Source of the DNA: an uncultured Eubacteriales bacterium
GTDB lineage: Bacteria > Bacillota > Clostridia > Christensenellales > CAG-138
Direction of reading: 5' to 3'
Length of the DNA stretch: 27,668 nt
NCBI GenBank assembly: GCA_900550525.1
Contig: URSN01000013.1
Coordinates: forward strand, 1 to 27,668
Shown: positions 1 to 7,291 of the stretch, piece after piece
Position numbering within the stretch: position 1 is the stretch's first letter
Layout of the letters: each line of letters starts with the position of its first letter
Program-made: the position numbers and the translations under genes
Notes under the pieces: model-generated
The model's database searches: none
What the model was told of the DNA's origin: nothing
The model's input: the letters and a program-made list of their open reading frames with translations, nothing else

Positions 1-48
1 GAAAAGTTTCGCAGCTGTGCTGCCTCCCTCTGATGCTGTACCCTAAAA

Positions 49-79
49 TGCGCTGCCCGCATGGGCTGCGCTTTTTTTG
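49..79 (+). terminator. Rho-independent terminator of an upstream, off-window gene
   Basis: A 9-bp stem (50-58 with 63-71, one T-T mismatch in the middle, 4-base loop) is followed directly by seven T residues at 72-78. This fits an intrinsic terminator for rightward transcription entering from the left edge. The other side of the stem carries a short A run, so it could also stop leftward transcripts from the regulator at 303-761. Confidence 0.6.
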
Positions 80-110
80 TTTCAGGCGGGCGTCGGAAGG
101 AGGTCAAGCC

Positions 111-302
111 TCATTTGTTCTTCTCTTCCTTCATCTTCGCCTTCCAAGTCAGGCGTTCGGTCTCGCGCCTGCAGATCTGTTTGGCCGTGACGCCCTCGAT
201 TTCCGCCAGCTCCTATTGAGACAGTTCCATTGCCCTGCGCTCTTCGCGTGCACGAAGCCCCTGTTCGCTCAGATGACTGTCGTCGAGGCCCTGCTCGGTC
301 GA
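111..302 (-). pseudogene. HTH-like tail continuing the upstream regulator frame beyond two amber codons
   Basis: Directly downstream of the TAG that ends the XRE gene (303-305), the same frame stays open except for a second TAG at 213-215, and ends at TGA 111-113. The translated text is protein-like and charged, for example REERRAMELSQ, the amber codon, then ELAEIEGVTAKQICRRE. The LSQ-x-ELAEIEGVTAKQI stretch resembles the helix-turn-helix of sigma-70 region 4-like or phage regulatory proteins. There is no convincing start codon or ribosome binding site inside. I read it as the remnant of a longer gene broken by nonsense mutations. Amber readthrough is a less likely alternative, because TAG serves as an ordinary stop at 14282 and 26450. 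Confidence 0.45.
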
Positions 303-761
303 CTAGTTGTCGTCTTCGTCAACCGCAGCGAAGAAATCGGGAATTCTCTCGGGCACGTTCAGATAGTTGGCGATCCGCAGGATGATCTCCGGGGTGACAC
401 GGGTGTATCCATATTCAAGGTTGCAGATGTACTTGCTGTCCTTGCCGAGCGCGCGACACAATTCTCTTTGACTCACTCCCAGTTCCTTTCGCAGTGTGCG
501 CAGGAGGATGCCGAAGCGGCAGAGGCCGTCATTGAGGTCTCCTGAATGGCTTCGAGGATCCTGTCCGGAGAGATGGCGCAGTTTGCGCCATTCTTCGTAG
601 GCTTCGGGTACGCTGTACATCCGGACCAGCTCCATGAGCTTGACGTCCGAAATGTTTGCCTTTCCAACCTCGTAGTCCCCGAGGGTGGTGGAATGCACGC
701 CATGTCTGGCAGCGAACTTCTCTCGGTAGAGGCCGAGCTTTTGGCAGTTGTCGTAAATCAA
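303..761 (-). CDS. XRE-family transcriptional regulator, probably 5'-truncated
   Basis: A 152-residue protein with two helix-turn-helix-like regions. Residues 1-60 include a motif (REKFAARHGVHSTTLGDYE) like a degenerate XRE fold. Residues about 84-140 form a clear Cro/C1-type HTH (LGVSQRELCRALGKDSKYIC, then NLEYGYTRVTPEIILRIANYL). It most likely binds DNA as a regulator; no target can be named. The only available start is TTG at 761. The in-frame codons just upstream still look protein-like (TPFEKL), but no ATG or GTG occurs before the GC-rich junction near 785-800, so the true amino terminus may be lost. Base composition is clearly lower in GC than the next gene. The frame ends at an amber codon and continues as an HTH-like remnant (111-302). 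The gene may be inactive. Confidence 0.6.
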   Translation of the reverse strand: MIYDNCQKLGLYREKFAARHGVHSTTLGDYEVGKANISDVKLMELVRMYSVPEAYEEWRKLRHLSGQDPRSHSGDLNDGLCRFGILLRTLRKELGVSQRELCRALGKDSKYICNLEYGYTRVTPEIILRIANYLNVPERIPDFFAAVDEDDN

Positions 762-804
762 CTTTTCGAAAGGTGTACGGTCGATATCGCCTGCCCTGCG
801 CTGG

Positions 805-2085
805 TTGGGGGCGGGGTGGCGCGCGGCTGTCGGGGCGGCGGGGGTGGCGCGCGCGGGGGCGGTCGCGCGCGGCCGGGTGGGGTCGCGCTATGTGTGGCCG
901 TCGCTGGTGCTCGCGCTCGGCGCCGTGGGCGGCGATGCGGCCGCCGCCGCGCTGCGGGCGTACGTCCCGCCGGAGCCCGCGGGGCCGGAGGAGCAGAAGC
1001 ACTGCGAGCAGATCGCCGCGGCGCACCGCCTGGCGCTGGATCGCTGCTGCGCCGAGACGCCCGCGCCGCTGCACAGCCTGCGCGCCCCGCGCGAGGCGCT
1101 GCTGCGCCCGCCCGCCGGGCTTGCCGAAGCGCTGCTGGACGAGCTGGCCGCGCTGCGCATCCCCGCGGCGGCGGAGGAGGGCGGCGTGCGCGTGCGCGCA
1201 AGCTCGCTCGACGCGCTCTACCGCGCCCGCTGTTTTTTTGAGGTCCTGCTGCCCTGCGGCCGCGTGCCGCTCGCGCCGGAGGCCGTCGCCCGCGCCGCGC
1301 GCAGCGGCTGGGAGAGCCTGTGCGGCGCCGCGCCCGATGCGCCCGATGCGCCCGCGCTGCCCTATCGCGTGGAATTGCAGCGGTATGAGGGCGATCGCGC
1401 CGGGTTCATCCGCGCGCTGGCCCGGGCCGTCGGCGGGCGCAACCAGCCCGGGCACTATGCCTTTGAACTGCGCGTCGTCTGCTGCGGCGCGCAGGCGGAT
1501 GTGTTCGTCGTGCCGGCCGCTGTGCCGGACGCGCGCTTTGCCTACCGCACCGCCGCGGTGCCGGCGGCCATCCATCCCGTCACGGCCGCGGCGCTGATGC
1601 GCCTTGCCGCGATGCGCCTTGCCGGGCGCGCCCGGCTGCGCGTTTACGACCCGTGCTGCGGCGGCGGCACGCTGCTTGTCGAGGCGGCGCGCGCGATGGA
1701 CTGCGCCGCGCTGCTGGGCACGGACGTCTCCCCTGCCGCCGTCGCCATCGCGCGGCAGTCGCTGCGGGCGGCCGGGCTGCGCGGCGCGGTGCTGCGGCGC
1801 GATTGCCTGCGCTTTGATCCCGGCGCGCCGCTCGACCTGGTCGCCGCAAACCTCCCCTTTGGCAACCGCGTGGGCAGCCATGCCGCCAACGCGCCGCTCT
1901 ACCGCGGCCTTGCCGCGCGCCTCGGCGCCCTGCTCAGGCCCGGCGGACTCGCGCTGCTGTATACCGCCGAGGGCCGCCTGCTCGCTAACATCCTGCGCGG
2001 CGCGCCCGGCCTCGCCGTGGAGGCCGTCTATGCCACCGAGGCCGGCGGCCTCGCCCCCCGCGCGTTTTTCATCCGCCGCGCCTGA
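805..2085 (+). CDS. UPF0020/Trm-like SAM-dependent RNA methyltransferase, N-terminus probably truncated
   Basis: The C-terminal half is a Rossmann methyltransferase. It shows a SAM-binding motif I (YDPCCGGGTLLVEAAR), an acidic loop (LLGTDVSPAAVAIARQSL) and a motif IV of the NPPY type written NLPFGNRVG. That combination is typical of THUMP/Trm11/Trm14-like N2-guanine RNA methyltransferases. The N-terminal part is Ala/Arg-rich with a HEAT-repeat-like stretch (RYVWPSLVLALGAVGGDAA), suggesting a helical-repeat RNA-binding domain that begins abruptly. The only available start is a TTG at 805 without a Shine-Dalgarno sequence. The frame is open from 757 but meets lower-GC DNA belonging to the divergent regulator. 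I infer the 5' end was lost at this junction, leaving no promoter. The exact RNA substrate is unknown. It converges on copy A of the structured repeat. Confidence 0.7.
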   Translation: MGAGWRAAVGAAGVARAGAVARGRVGSRYVWPSLVLALGAVGGDAAAAALRAYVPPEPAGPEEQKHCEQIAAAHRLALDRCCAETPAPLHSLRAPREALLRPPAGLAEALLDELAALRIPAAAEEGGVRVRASSLDALYRARCFFEVLLPCGRVPLAPEAVARAARSGWESLCGAAPDAPDAPALPYRVELQRYEGDRAGFIRALARAVGGRNQPGHYAFELRVVCCGAQADVFVVPAAVPDARFAYRTAAVPAAIHPVTAAALMRLAAMRLAGRARLRVYDPCCGGGTLLVEAARAMDCAALLGTDVSPAAVAIARQSLRAAGLRGAVLRRDCLRFDPGAPLDLVAANLPFGNRVGSHAANAPLYRGLAARLGALLRPGGLALLYTAEGRLLANILRGAPGLAVEAVYATEAGGLAPRAFFIRRA

Positions 2086-2093
2086 CGGAGGAT

Positions 2094-2395
2094 GTTCTCT
2101 TTTCTTTCCGGAGGCGAAAAGAGAACCAGAAAAGAAAGCCATAAACCCGCTTGGGTTGGCCCGCCGCGCCCGCCCGTCAGCGGCGCTTGCGTTTGCCTGC
2201 AAAAAATATTTTGCGGGGCTTTTCTTTCAGAAAAGCCCCGCAGGAAAAAAAGGAGAAGCGAAAGATGGGAGAGGGCTGCCCAAAAGTTTCCGCGCAACTC
2301 CCACCCCGTTAAGGTTTCTTTTCTTTGGTTCTTTCTTTTCTTTTCCTGAAAGAAAAGAAAGAACAGAGAGAAAAAGAAAAAGAAACGTAAAAGCG
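2094..2395 (+). repeat. Structured intergenic repeat, copy A
   Basis: First of three copies of a roughly 300-bp element. Left hairpin: 11-bp perfect stem 2094-2104 with 2116-2126. Central hairpin: 12-bp perfect stem 2213-2224 with 2230-2241. The 5' arm of the central stem can alternatively pair upstream (2196-2204 with 2209-2217, one T-G wobble), so the two central stems exclude each other. Right hairpin: 16-bp perfect stem 2328-2343 with 2349-2364, followed by a purine tract. Conserved linkers include GCCCGCCCGTCAGCGG (2167-2182) and CCCCGTTAAGGTTTC. It lies between the convergent methyltransferase and L,D-transpeptidase genes and takes up essentially the whole gap. No coding frame is supported. 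It may act as a bidirectional terminator or be a non-autonomous repeat element. Confidence 0.85.
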
Positions 2396-2408
2396 AAAGG
2401 ATCGTGCG

Positions 2409-3461
2409 TCAGCCGACGTCCTTGCCCCAGGCCTGTTTGACGGCGTTGGCGCGCAGGTAGCCGACCTCGCCCCAGTATTCGATCTTGATATAGCGGCCGT
2501 CCTCGGTGGTTTCGAGGATGCGGACGGAGGTATCGGTGGGGACCTTGACGATGCGCTCGCCGCCGCCGGGCTCGGTCATGAGCCAGACGGTCTGGCGGAT
2601 GAGGTTGGCGTCCTCGCGGGTATCGAGCCGGCCCTCGACCATGGAGAGGTAGCCGCGCTTGACGTAGCCCTCGCGGTCCTCATGGCGCACCTTGACCCAG
2701 GCGTCGCCCTCGAGGAGCACCTCGACCTCGTCGCCCAGGGAGAGCTTTTTGACGGAGGCGCCGCTGTCCTTGCCCTCCTTGCGCATGCGCGCGCCGTCCA
2801 TGGTGATCCAGGCGGTGGGGTTGGGCAGCTCCGGTTCGTCGTAGAAGGTCTTTTGCAGCTCGTCATAGGCGGCAAACGAGAGGGTGCTCTTGAGCGCGCT
2901 GCGCAGCGCGCGCTGCGAGGGTTCGCTGTCGGACACCTCGACGGTGGTGCCGGGGCAGGCGTAGTAATAGAGCCACTTGGCGTCCTCGACGTAGAGGCGC
3001 ACGCAGCCGTGGGAGACGTTTTTGCCGATGTTGTTGAACGCGCTGCGCTTGAGGGTGTTCACATCGCGCGCGGAGAACATGATGGAATGGAAATAGATGT
3101 CGCCGACGATCTGCGTCCAGTAGCGGGCGTACTCGTTGCTGAAGTTGGCGAACTTGCCGAAGCGCTCGCGCCCGCCCATCTTCCAGATGCCCGTTGGCGT
3201 GGGCGTGCCCTGGTCCTCGGGGTCCTCGGGGTCGAGCTCGGTGCGGCCGGTCGTGCAGAGGAAGCGCCGCACGACGCGGGTATATTCGCCGTTTTCGTCG
3301 CGTTCAAAGACGGTGACGATCTGGTTGCGCAGGTCGAGCAGGATGTAGTATTTGTCCGGGTCGGTGTTCTTGAGCTCATCGAGCGCGTGCGCCGGGCGCG
3401 GCGCGGCGAGGGCCGCGAGCACGGCGAGGGCGCACAGCAGGCAGGCAAGCGCGCGCTTCAT
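2409..3461 (-). CDS. Secreted L,D-transpeptidase (YkuD domain) with C-terminal SH3-like domains
   Basis: A 350-residue exported enzyme. Residues 1-26 form a signal peptide (MKR, then a hydrophobic core ending at PAHA). Residues about 36-180 are a YkuD domain with the hallmark catalytic segment: a His in YFHSIMF followed by SHGCVRL, whose Cys is the nucleophile. Such enzymes make 3-3 cross-links in peptidoglycan or attach groups to it, acting outside the membrane. The C-terminal half has two regions resembling bacterial SH3 domains (around GARMRKEGKDSGASVKKLSLGD and around VRILETTEDGRYIKIEYWGE), likely wall-targeting. The start ATG at 3461 is preceded by GGGAGAGGG. It follows the NlpC/P60 gene and mreB in the same direction, giving a wall-remodelling cluster. 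A hairpin and its own -10 box at 3496-3532 suggest separate transcription. Confidence 0.9.
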   Translation of the reverse strand: MKRALACLLCALAVLAALAAPRPAHALDELKNTDPDKYYILLDLRNQIVTVFERDENGEYTRVVRRFLCTTGRTELDPEDPEDQGTPTPTGIWKMGGRERFGKFANFSNEYARYWTQIVGDIYFHSIMFSARDVNTLKRSAFNNIGKNVSHGCVRLYVEDAKWLYYYACPGTTVEVSDSEPSQRALRSALKSTLSFAAYDELQKTFYDEPELPNPTAWITMDGARMRKEGKDSGASVKKLSLGDEVEVLLEGDAWVKVRHEDREGYVKRGYLSMVEGRLDTREDANLIRQTVWLMTEPGGGERIVKVPTDTSVRILETTEDGRYIKIEYWGEVGYLRANAVKQAWGKDVG

Positions 3462-3495
3462 CCCATCCCTCTCCCTTCGACAGTTCTTGCGTATC

Positions 3496-3532
3496 AGTAT
3501 ACGCGGGCAGGGCGTTTGCTATCCCTGCCCGC
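3496..3532 (-). promoter_or_regulatory. Hairpin plus -10 box between the NlpC/P60 and L,D-transpeptidase genes
   Basis: A perfect 10-bp inverted repeat (3503-3512 with 3523-3532, 10-base loop) follows the NlpC/P60 stop codon. Directly beyond it on the leftward strand is TATACT (3496-3501), a strong sigma-A -10 box, about 35 bases before the transpeptidase start. No good -35 is visible. The hairpin has no U tract, so it may be a weak terminator for the upstream gene or an operator overlapping the promoter spacer. Confidence 0.5.
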
Positions 3533-3546
3533 AGTGGCCGCGCCGA

Positions 3547-5436
3547 TCAGAAGATGCGGAACGCCATCAGGAAGTGGCTGGGCCAGTAGGAGCCGCTGAG
3601 CACCGTGGAGGTGATGCGCACCTTGCCCGCGCCGGAGCCGGCGTCGATCATCTTGCCGTTGCCCAGGTAGAAGCCCACATGGCCGGTGGCCATGGACGTG
3701 TCGGAAAAGACGAGCACGTCGCCGCGCTTGATGTCGCTCATGCTGGTGATCTTCTGGTACTTGGTGCAGCTGCGCCAGGCGACGGAGGTCATGTAGCTCT
3801 GCTTCACGCCCGCCTGATTCAGGCACCAGTAGACAAAGCCGGAGCAGTCGAACGTGTTGGGGCCCTTGGCGCCGCGCACGTACTTGCAGCCGAGCTTGCT
3901 CTCGGCGATGTCGATGAGCCGCTCCACGCCGGTGGCGCTGGAGGAGCCGCCCGACGAGCCGCCGGAGCTGCCGGAACCGCTGGAGCTGCCGCCGGAGGAG
4001 GGCTTATCGTCCGACGAGGAGGAGCCGCCCGACGAGCCGCCGGAGCTGCCGCCGGAGGAGGACGAGGCCGCCTTCTTCGCGTTTTTCGAGTTGAGCGTTT
4101 CGAGCGTGACCGTGCCGACCTTGCCGTCGGCGCCCAGCTTGTTGCGCCGCTGGAAGGCCATGACGGCCTCCTGCGTGATCTCGCCAAAGTAGCCGGTGGC
4201 GTTGGCCGCGCGCATGTAGCCCAGCTCCGCGAGGCGCTTCTGGATGGCGGTGACGTCGCTGCCGCTGTCGCCGAGCTTGATGACCTTGGCCTGCGCGTCG
4301 CTCGAGAGCAGCAGCGCCTTGGTCGCGGGGCCGACGTTGCCGTCCACGACGAGGCCGTTGGCCGCCTGGAACTCGCGCACGGCGGCGGCGGTGGCCTTGG
4401 TGAACTCGCCGCTGGCCTTGCCGTCGTAATAGCCGAGCTTTTCGAGCCGCTGCTGGAAGGTCTTGATCTCGTCGCTCTCGTCGCCCACGGAATAGAACTT
4501 GGAGATGACGTCGCTGCTGTAGAGCGTTTCCATCGTCACCGTGCCGACCTTGCCGTCGCTGGTGAGGCGGTTGCGCTGCTGGAATTCCTTCACGGCCGCC
4601 TCGGTCTTTTCGCCGAAGGTGCCGGTGATGTTGCCCTTGTCGGTGATGTAGCCCAGCTCATAGAGCCGCTGCTGCACGGCCTTCACGTCCTCGCCCTCGT
4701 CGCCGGTCTGCATGACGTAGGGCTTGGCCTCCGTACCGACGAGCATGGCGTACGTCTGGCTGCCGACCTTGCCGTCGCTGGTGAGCCCGTTGTGGCGCTG
4801 GAACGCCTTGATCGCGCTCTCGGTCAGCGGGCCGAAATGCTCCGTCGGCTCGTCGGAATCCATGTAGCCCAGCTCCATCAGGCGCGTCTGGATCGTGGCG
4901 ATGATCTCGCCGTCGTCGCCCGATTCGAGCATGGCAAACGGCGTGGCCTCGGGCTGCTGCGCATCGTCCGCGGAGCCGGCCGCGTCCGCCGTATCGGCCG
5001 CGTCCGTGGAATCCGCCGCGGGTTCGGCCGCGTCCGCCGCTTCGGGCGTCGCCGCCGGGTCGGCCGCCGGGTCCGCCGCGGGCTCGGCCGTCGGTTCGGA
5101 CAGCACGGGCACGTTCGTCGCGGCCAGCTGCGCGCTCAGATCGCCGCCCGCGTCGGCCTGCACGGCGGCCGGGGCGCGCGGCAGCGCCAGCACGAGCACC
5201 AGCACCGATACGAGCACGAGGCTCATCGCGCCGATGCCGTACCACAGCGTGCGCGGCGGCAGGCTGGTCAACAGCCGGTAGAGGCGGCGGCCCAGGCTCC
5301 TGGCCGCCCGGGCGATGGCGCGGCCCGCCCTTTGCAGCAGCGGCCCAAGCGTGCGGCCGAGCTTTCTGCCCAGCGCCGCGAGGATGCGCCCCGTTTTTCT
5401 GAGTATCGTCCGCGCCCGGCGCAGGAAGCGTTTCAT
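3547..5436 (-). CDS. Membrane-anchored NlpC/P60 peptidoglycan endopeptidase with four PG-binding repeats
   Basis: A 629-residue protein with a clear domain order. Residues 1-62 are a strongly basic cytoplasmic tail. A single membrane helix follows at about 65-86. An Ala/Pro/Asp/Glu-rich spacer comes next, then four PG_binding_1 repeats, each with a GD.G..V..(I/V)Q.RL.ELGY pattern and a TSDGKVG-type loop. A Ser/Gly linker leads to the C-terminal NlpC/P60 domain (about 510-629). The catalytic Cys lies in FDCSGFVYWCL and the His in GHVGFYLG. It likely cleaves stem peptides of peptidoglycan outside the membrane, with the repeats holding it on the wall. The long Arg/Lys-rich amino tail is unusual and might contact cytoplasmic partners, lipids or nucleic acid. 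Start ATG 5436 has an upstream AAAGGGG and its own promoter at 5485. Confidence 0.9.
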   Translation of the reverse strand: MKRFLRRARTILRKTGRILAALGRKLGRTLGPLLQRAGRAIARAARSLGRRLYRLLTSLPPRTLWYGIGAMSLVLVSVLVLVLALPRAPAAVQADAGGDLSAQLAATNVPVLSEPTAEPAADPAADPAATPEAADAAEPAADSTDAADTADAAGSADDAQQPEATPFAMLESGDDGEIIATIQTRLMELGYMDSDEPTEHFGPLTESAIKAFQRHNGLTSDGKVGSQTYAMLVGTEAKPYVMQTGDEGEDVKAVQQRLYELGYITDKGNITGTFGEKTEAAVKEFQQRNRLTSDGKVGTVTMETLYSSDVISKFYSVGDESDEIKTFQQRLEKLGYYDGKASGEFTKATAAAVREFQAANGLVVDGNVGPATKALLLSSDAQAKVIKLGDSGSDVTAIQKRLAELGYMRAANATGYFGEITQEAVMAFQRRNKLGADGKVGTVTLETLNSKNAKKAASSSSGGSSGGSSGGSSSSDDKPSSGGSSSGSGSSGGSSGGSSSATGVERLIDIAESKLGCKYVRGAKGPNTFDCSGFVYWCLNQAGVKQSYMTSVAWRSCTKYQKITSMSDIKRGDVLVFSDTSMATGHVGFYLGNGKMIDAGSGAGKVRITSTVLSGSYWPSHFLMAFRIF

Positions 5437-5462
5437 GCGCGTATGTCCCCTTTCACATCGGA

Positions 5463-5490
5463 ATTCCGTTCCAAAGACGGAATCAGTATA
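5463..5490 (-). promoter_or_regulatory. Extended -10 promoter and 5'-UTR hairpin of the NlpC/P60 gene
   Basis: On the leftward strand TATACT (5485-5490) is preceded by TGG, an extended -10 motif; no strong -35 is visible. Just downstream is a 7-bp inverted repeat (5463-5469 with 5477-5483), which would form a small hairpin at the start of the transcript. Start codon 5436 follows at normal leader length. Confidence 0.5.
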
Positions 5491-5547
5491 CCATCCAACT
5501 GTGGCGATTCCTTGAACAAAGCATAAATTCTTGCCGCTTTGCGCCCG

Positions 5548-6582
5548 TCAGCGGTCGAATTCGCCGCGGCGGTAGTCCAGCAGCGCGGCCCGGTAGGCGG
5601 AGAGGTCCTCGAGCACCCGGCCCGTGCCGATGGCCACGCAGCTGGCCGGGTCCTCCGCCAGGCGGCAGGGCACGCCGGTGTGCTCGGCGATGTAGCGGTC
5701 CAGCCCGCGCAGCTGCGCGCCGCCGCCGGTGAGGCAGATGCCGGATTCGGTGATGTCCGCGGCCAGCTCCGGCGGCGTCTGCTCAAACAGCGCGCGCACA
5801 TGCTCCATGATCTGCCGCAGCGGCTCGGCCAGCGCGTCCACCAGCTCGTTGGTCGCCACGGGCACGGCCTCGGGCAGGCCCGTGGCCAGGCTGCGGCCGC
5901 GGATCTCCACGCCCAGCTGCTCCTTCTCGATGTGCGCGCGGCCGTAGGCGATCTTGAGGTCCTCGGCCGAGCGCTCGCCGATGGCCAGCTCGTGCTTGCG
6001 CTTCATGTAGCGGATGAGCGCCTGGTCGAACCGGTCGCCCGCGACGCGCACCGTGTCCGAGAGCACCACGCTGCCGAGCGAGAGCACGGCGATGTCCGTC
6101 GTGCCGCCGCCCACGTCGAGCACCATGGCGCCGCGCGCGGCCGCGATGTCCACGCCCGCGCCGATGGCCGCGGCGATCGGCTCCTCGATCAGATAGCAGT
6201 AGCGCGCGCCGGCCTCGGCCGCCGCCTCGACCACGCAGCGCTGCTCCGCCTCCGTCACGCCCGAGGGCACGCAGATCACCACGCGCGGCCGGCACAGCAG
6301 CCGCGGCCCCACCGCCTTTTTGAAAAAGTACCGCAGCATGCGCGCCGTCACGTCGAAGTGGGAGATCACGCCCTCCTGCAGCGGCCGCACCACGGCCAGC
6401 TCCGGCGGCGTGCGGCCGACCATGGCGCGCGCCTGCTCGCCGATGGCGGCGAGACGCCCCGTCCGCCGCTCGACCACGGCGATGGACGGCTCGCGCAGCA
6501 CGATGCCGCGCCCCCTGACGTAAACGAGTATGCTGGACGTCCCCAAATCGATGCCGACGTCGGAGGTGTCGAACAGGCCCAT
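5548..6582 (-). CDS. mreB: MreB/Mbl actin-like rod-shape protein
   Basis: A 344-residue actin-fold ATPase of normal MreB length. The phosphate-1 motif is DVGIDLGTSSILVYV near the amino end. The phosphate-2 motif is VLDVGGGTTDIAVLS, and the adenosine motif GICLTGGGAQLRGLDRYI is near the carboxyl end. IEEPIAAAIGAG is also characteristic. It polymerises under the membrane and guides the elongation machinery for lateral wall synthesis. The amino terminus MGLFDTSDVG lacks the long amphipathic helix of some Gram-negative MreBs. It could equally be called Mbl, since paralogues cannot be separated from one sequence. There is no mreC or mreD beside it; it leads a leftward wall cluster instead. Start ATG 6582 has GGGGAG upstream and a promoter at 6620-6649. 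Confidence 0.92.
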   Translation of the reverse strand: MGLFDTSDVGIDLGTSSILVYVRGRGIVLREPSIAVVERRTGRLAAIGEQARAMVGRTPPELAVVRPLQEGVISHFDVTARMLRYFFKKAVGPRLLCRPRVVICVPSGVTEAEQRCVVEAAAEAGARYCYLIEEPIAAAIGAGVDIAAARGAMVLDVGGGTTDIAVLSLGSVVLSDTVRVAGDRFDQALIRYMKRKHELAIGERSAEDLKIAYGRAHIEKEQLGVEIRGRSLATGLPEAVPVATNELVDALAEPLRQIMEHVRALFEQTPPELAADITESGICLTGGGAQLRGLDRYIAEHTGVPCRLAEDPASCVAIGTGRVLEDLSAYRAALLDYRRGEFDR

Positions 6583-6602
6583 GATCGCTCCCCATCCTCA
6601 AA

Positions 6603-6649
6603 GGTATATAGATAGATACAGTATACCGCCGCACGCGCGCGCGCAACAA
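6603..6649 (-). promoter_or_regulatory. mreB promoter with overlapping inverted repeat
   Basis: On the leftward strand TTGTTG (6644-6649), an 18-base spacer and TATACT (6620-6625) form a sigma-A-like promoter about 40 bases before the mreB start. An inverted repeat GGTATA/TATACC (6603-6608 and 6622-6627) overlaps the -10 box and could be an operator. This gap also lies upstream of the divergent phage-type operon. Confidence 0.5.
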
Positions 6650-6912
6650 GGAAACAAACTATGAACAGCGCGCACGGGGCGGGGCGGGTCATCCGGCGCG
6701 GGCGGCGGATGCGGGCGGCGCGCGCGGCATTTGCGGGAGAGGACGAAAAGTCCGGCGCGGGCGGCGCCGTTTGCACGCGCAAAGCCGCACGGATGGGGCG
6801 CGCACGGGCGCGGGCGAATTATCGGAAACGCGGCGCGCGGCGGCGGTGTACGATGAAGGCGCGCCGGGCAGAGGCGGCCGGGAGGCGGCGGGCGCGGAAA
6901 GGGGAACGGACG
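6650..6912. other. Gap between mreB promoter and phage-type operon, no gene supported
   Basis: About 260 bases of very GC-rich DNA. An open frame runs in phase with the small terminase from ATG 6661, but its translation is almost all Arg/Ala/Gly and is not protein-like, so I treat it as the leader of the operon. I see no convincing -35/-10 pair for rightward transcription here. Confidence 0.4.
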
Positions 6913-7290
6913 ATGACGGTACGGGCGCTTGGCGAGAGGATCGAGGCGTACTTCGCCGCGTGCGACGCCACGCGGGAGCGCATGGAACAGAGAAACGGCG
7001 CCGCGGCGTACCGGCAGGTGCCGTACACCCTCGCCGGGCTGGCGGCCGCAACGGGCCTTGGCAAGGCGGAGCTGCTGCGCCTCGCGGCGGACGGGGGGCG
7101 GCGCGGGGCGCTCGTGCGCGCGGCGCTGCTGCGCGTCGAGCGGCACCGGAGCGAGCGCGCGCTCATGGGCGAGCTGCAGGCCACGATGGCGCAGGCGCTG
7201 CTGCGCGAGCTCGCGCCGGAGGCGGCCGGCGAGGGGGACGAGCGCCGCGTGGTGGTCGTGCTGGATGACCGGGAGGGGTGGAGCGGCTGA
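6913..7290 (+). CDS. Phage-type terminase small subunit
   Basis: A 125-residue protein at the head of a head/packaging operon. The core PYTLAGLAAATGLGKAELLR followed by VRAALLRVERHRSERAL matches the pattern of P22 gp3-like small terminases: a helix-turn-helix that recognises DNA, then a charged helix for oligomer formation. It would bind DNA and feed it to the large terminase, whose gene starts two bases after its stop codon. I chose ATG 6913 because AAAGGGG precedes it and the protein-like sequence begins there (MTVRALGERIEAYF). A longer version from 6661 or 6853 would add only a basic low-complexity stretch. Function is inferred from position and pattern; the sequence itself is divergent. 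Confidence 0.72.
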   Translation: MTVRALGERIEAYFAACDATRERMEQRNGAAAYRQVPYTLAGLAAATGLGKAELLRLAADGGRRGALVRAALLRVERHRSERALMGELQATMAQALLRELAPEAAGEGDERRVVVVLDDREGWSG

Positions 7291-7291
7291 C

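Noticed and set aside
529-2202. Long leftward open frame opposite the methyltransferase
   Set aside because: High GC removes stops; the translation is Arg/Ala/Gly-rich and not protein-like, while the rightward frame has clear methyltransferase motifs.
3352-5526. Long rightward open frame opposite the NlpC/P60 gene
   Set aside because: It is the antisense of repeated PG-binding domains; there is no ribosome binding site and it is compositionally odd.
6661-6912. Amino-terminal extension of the small terminase
   Set aside because: Basic low-complexity translation without a good ribosome binding site; ATG 6913 is better supported.
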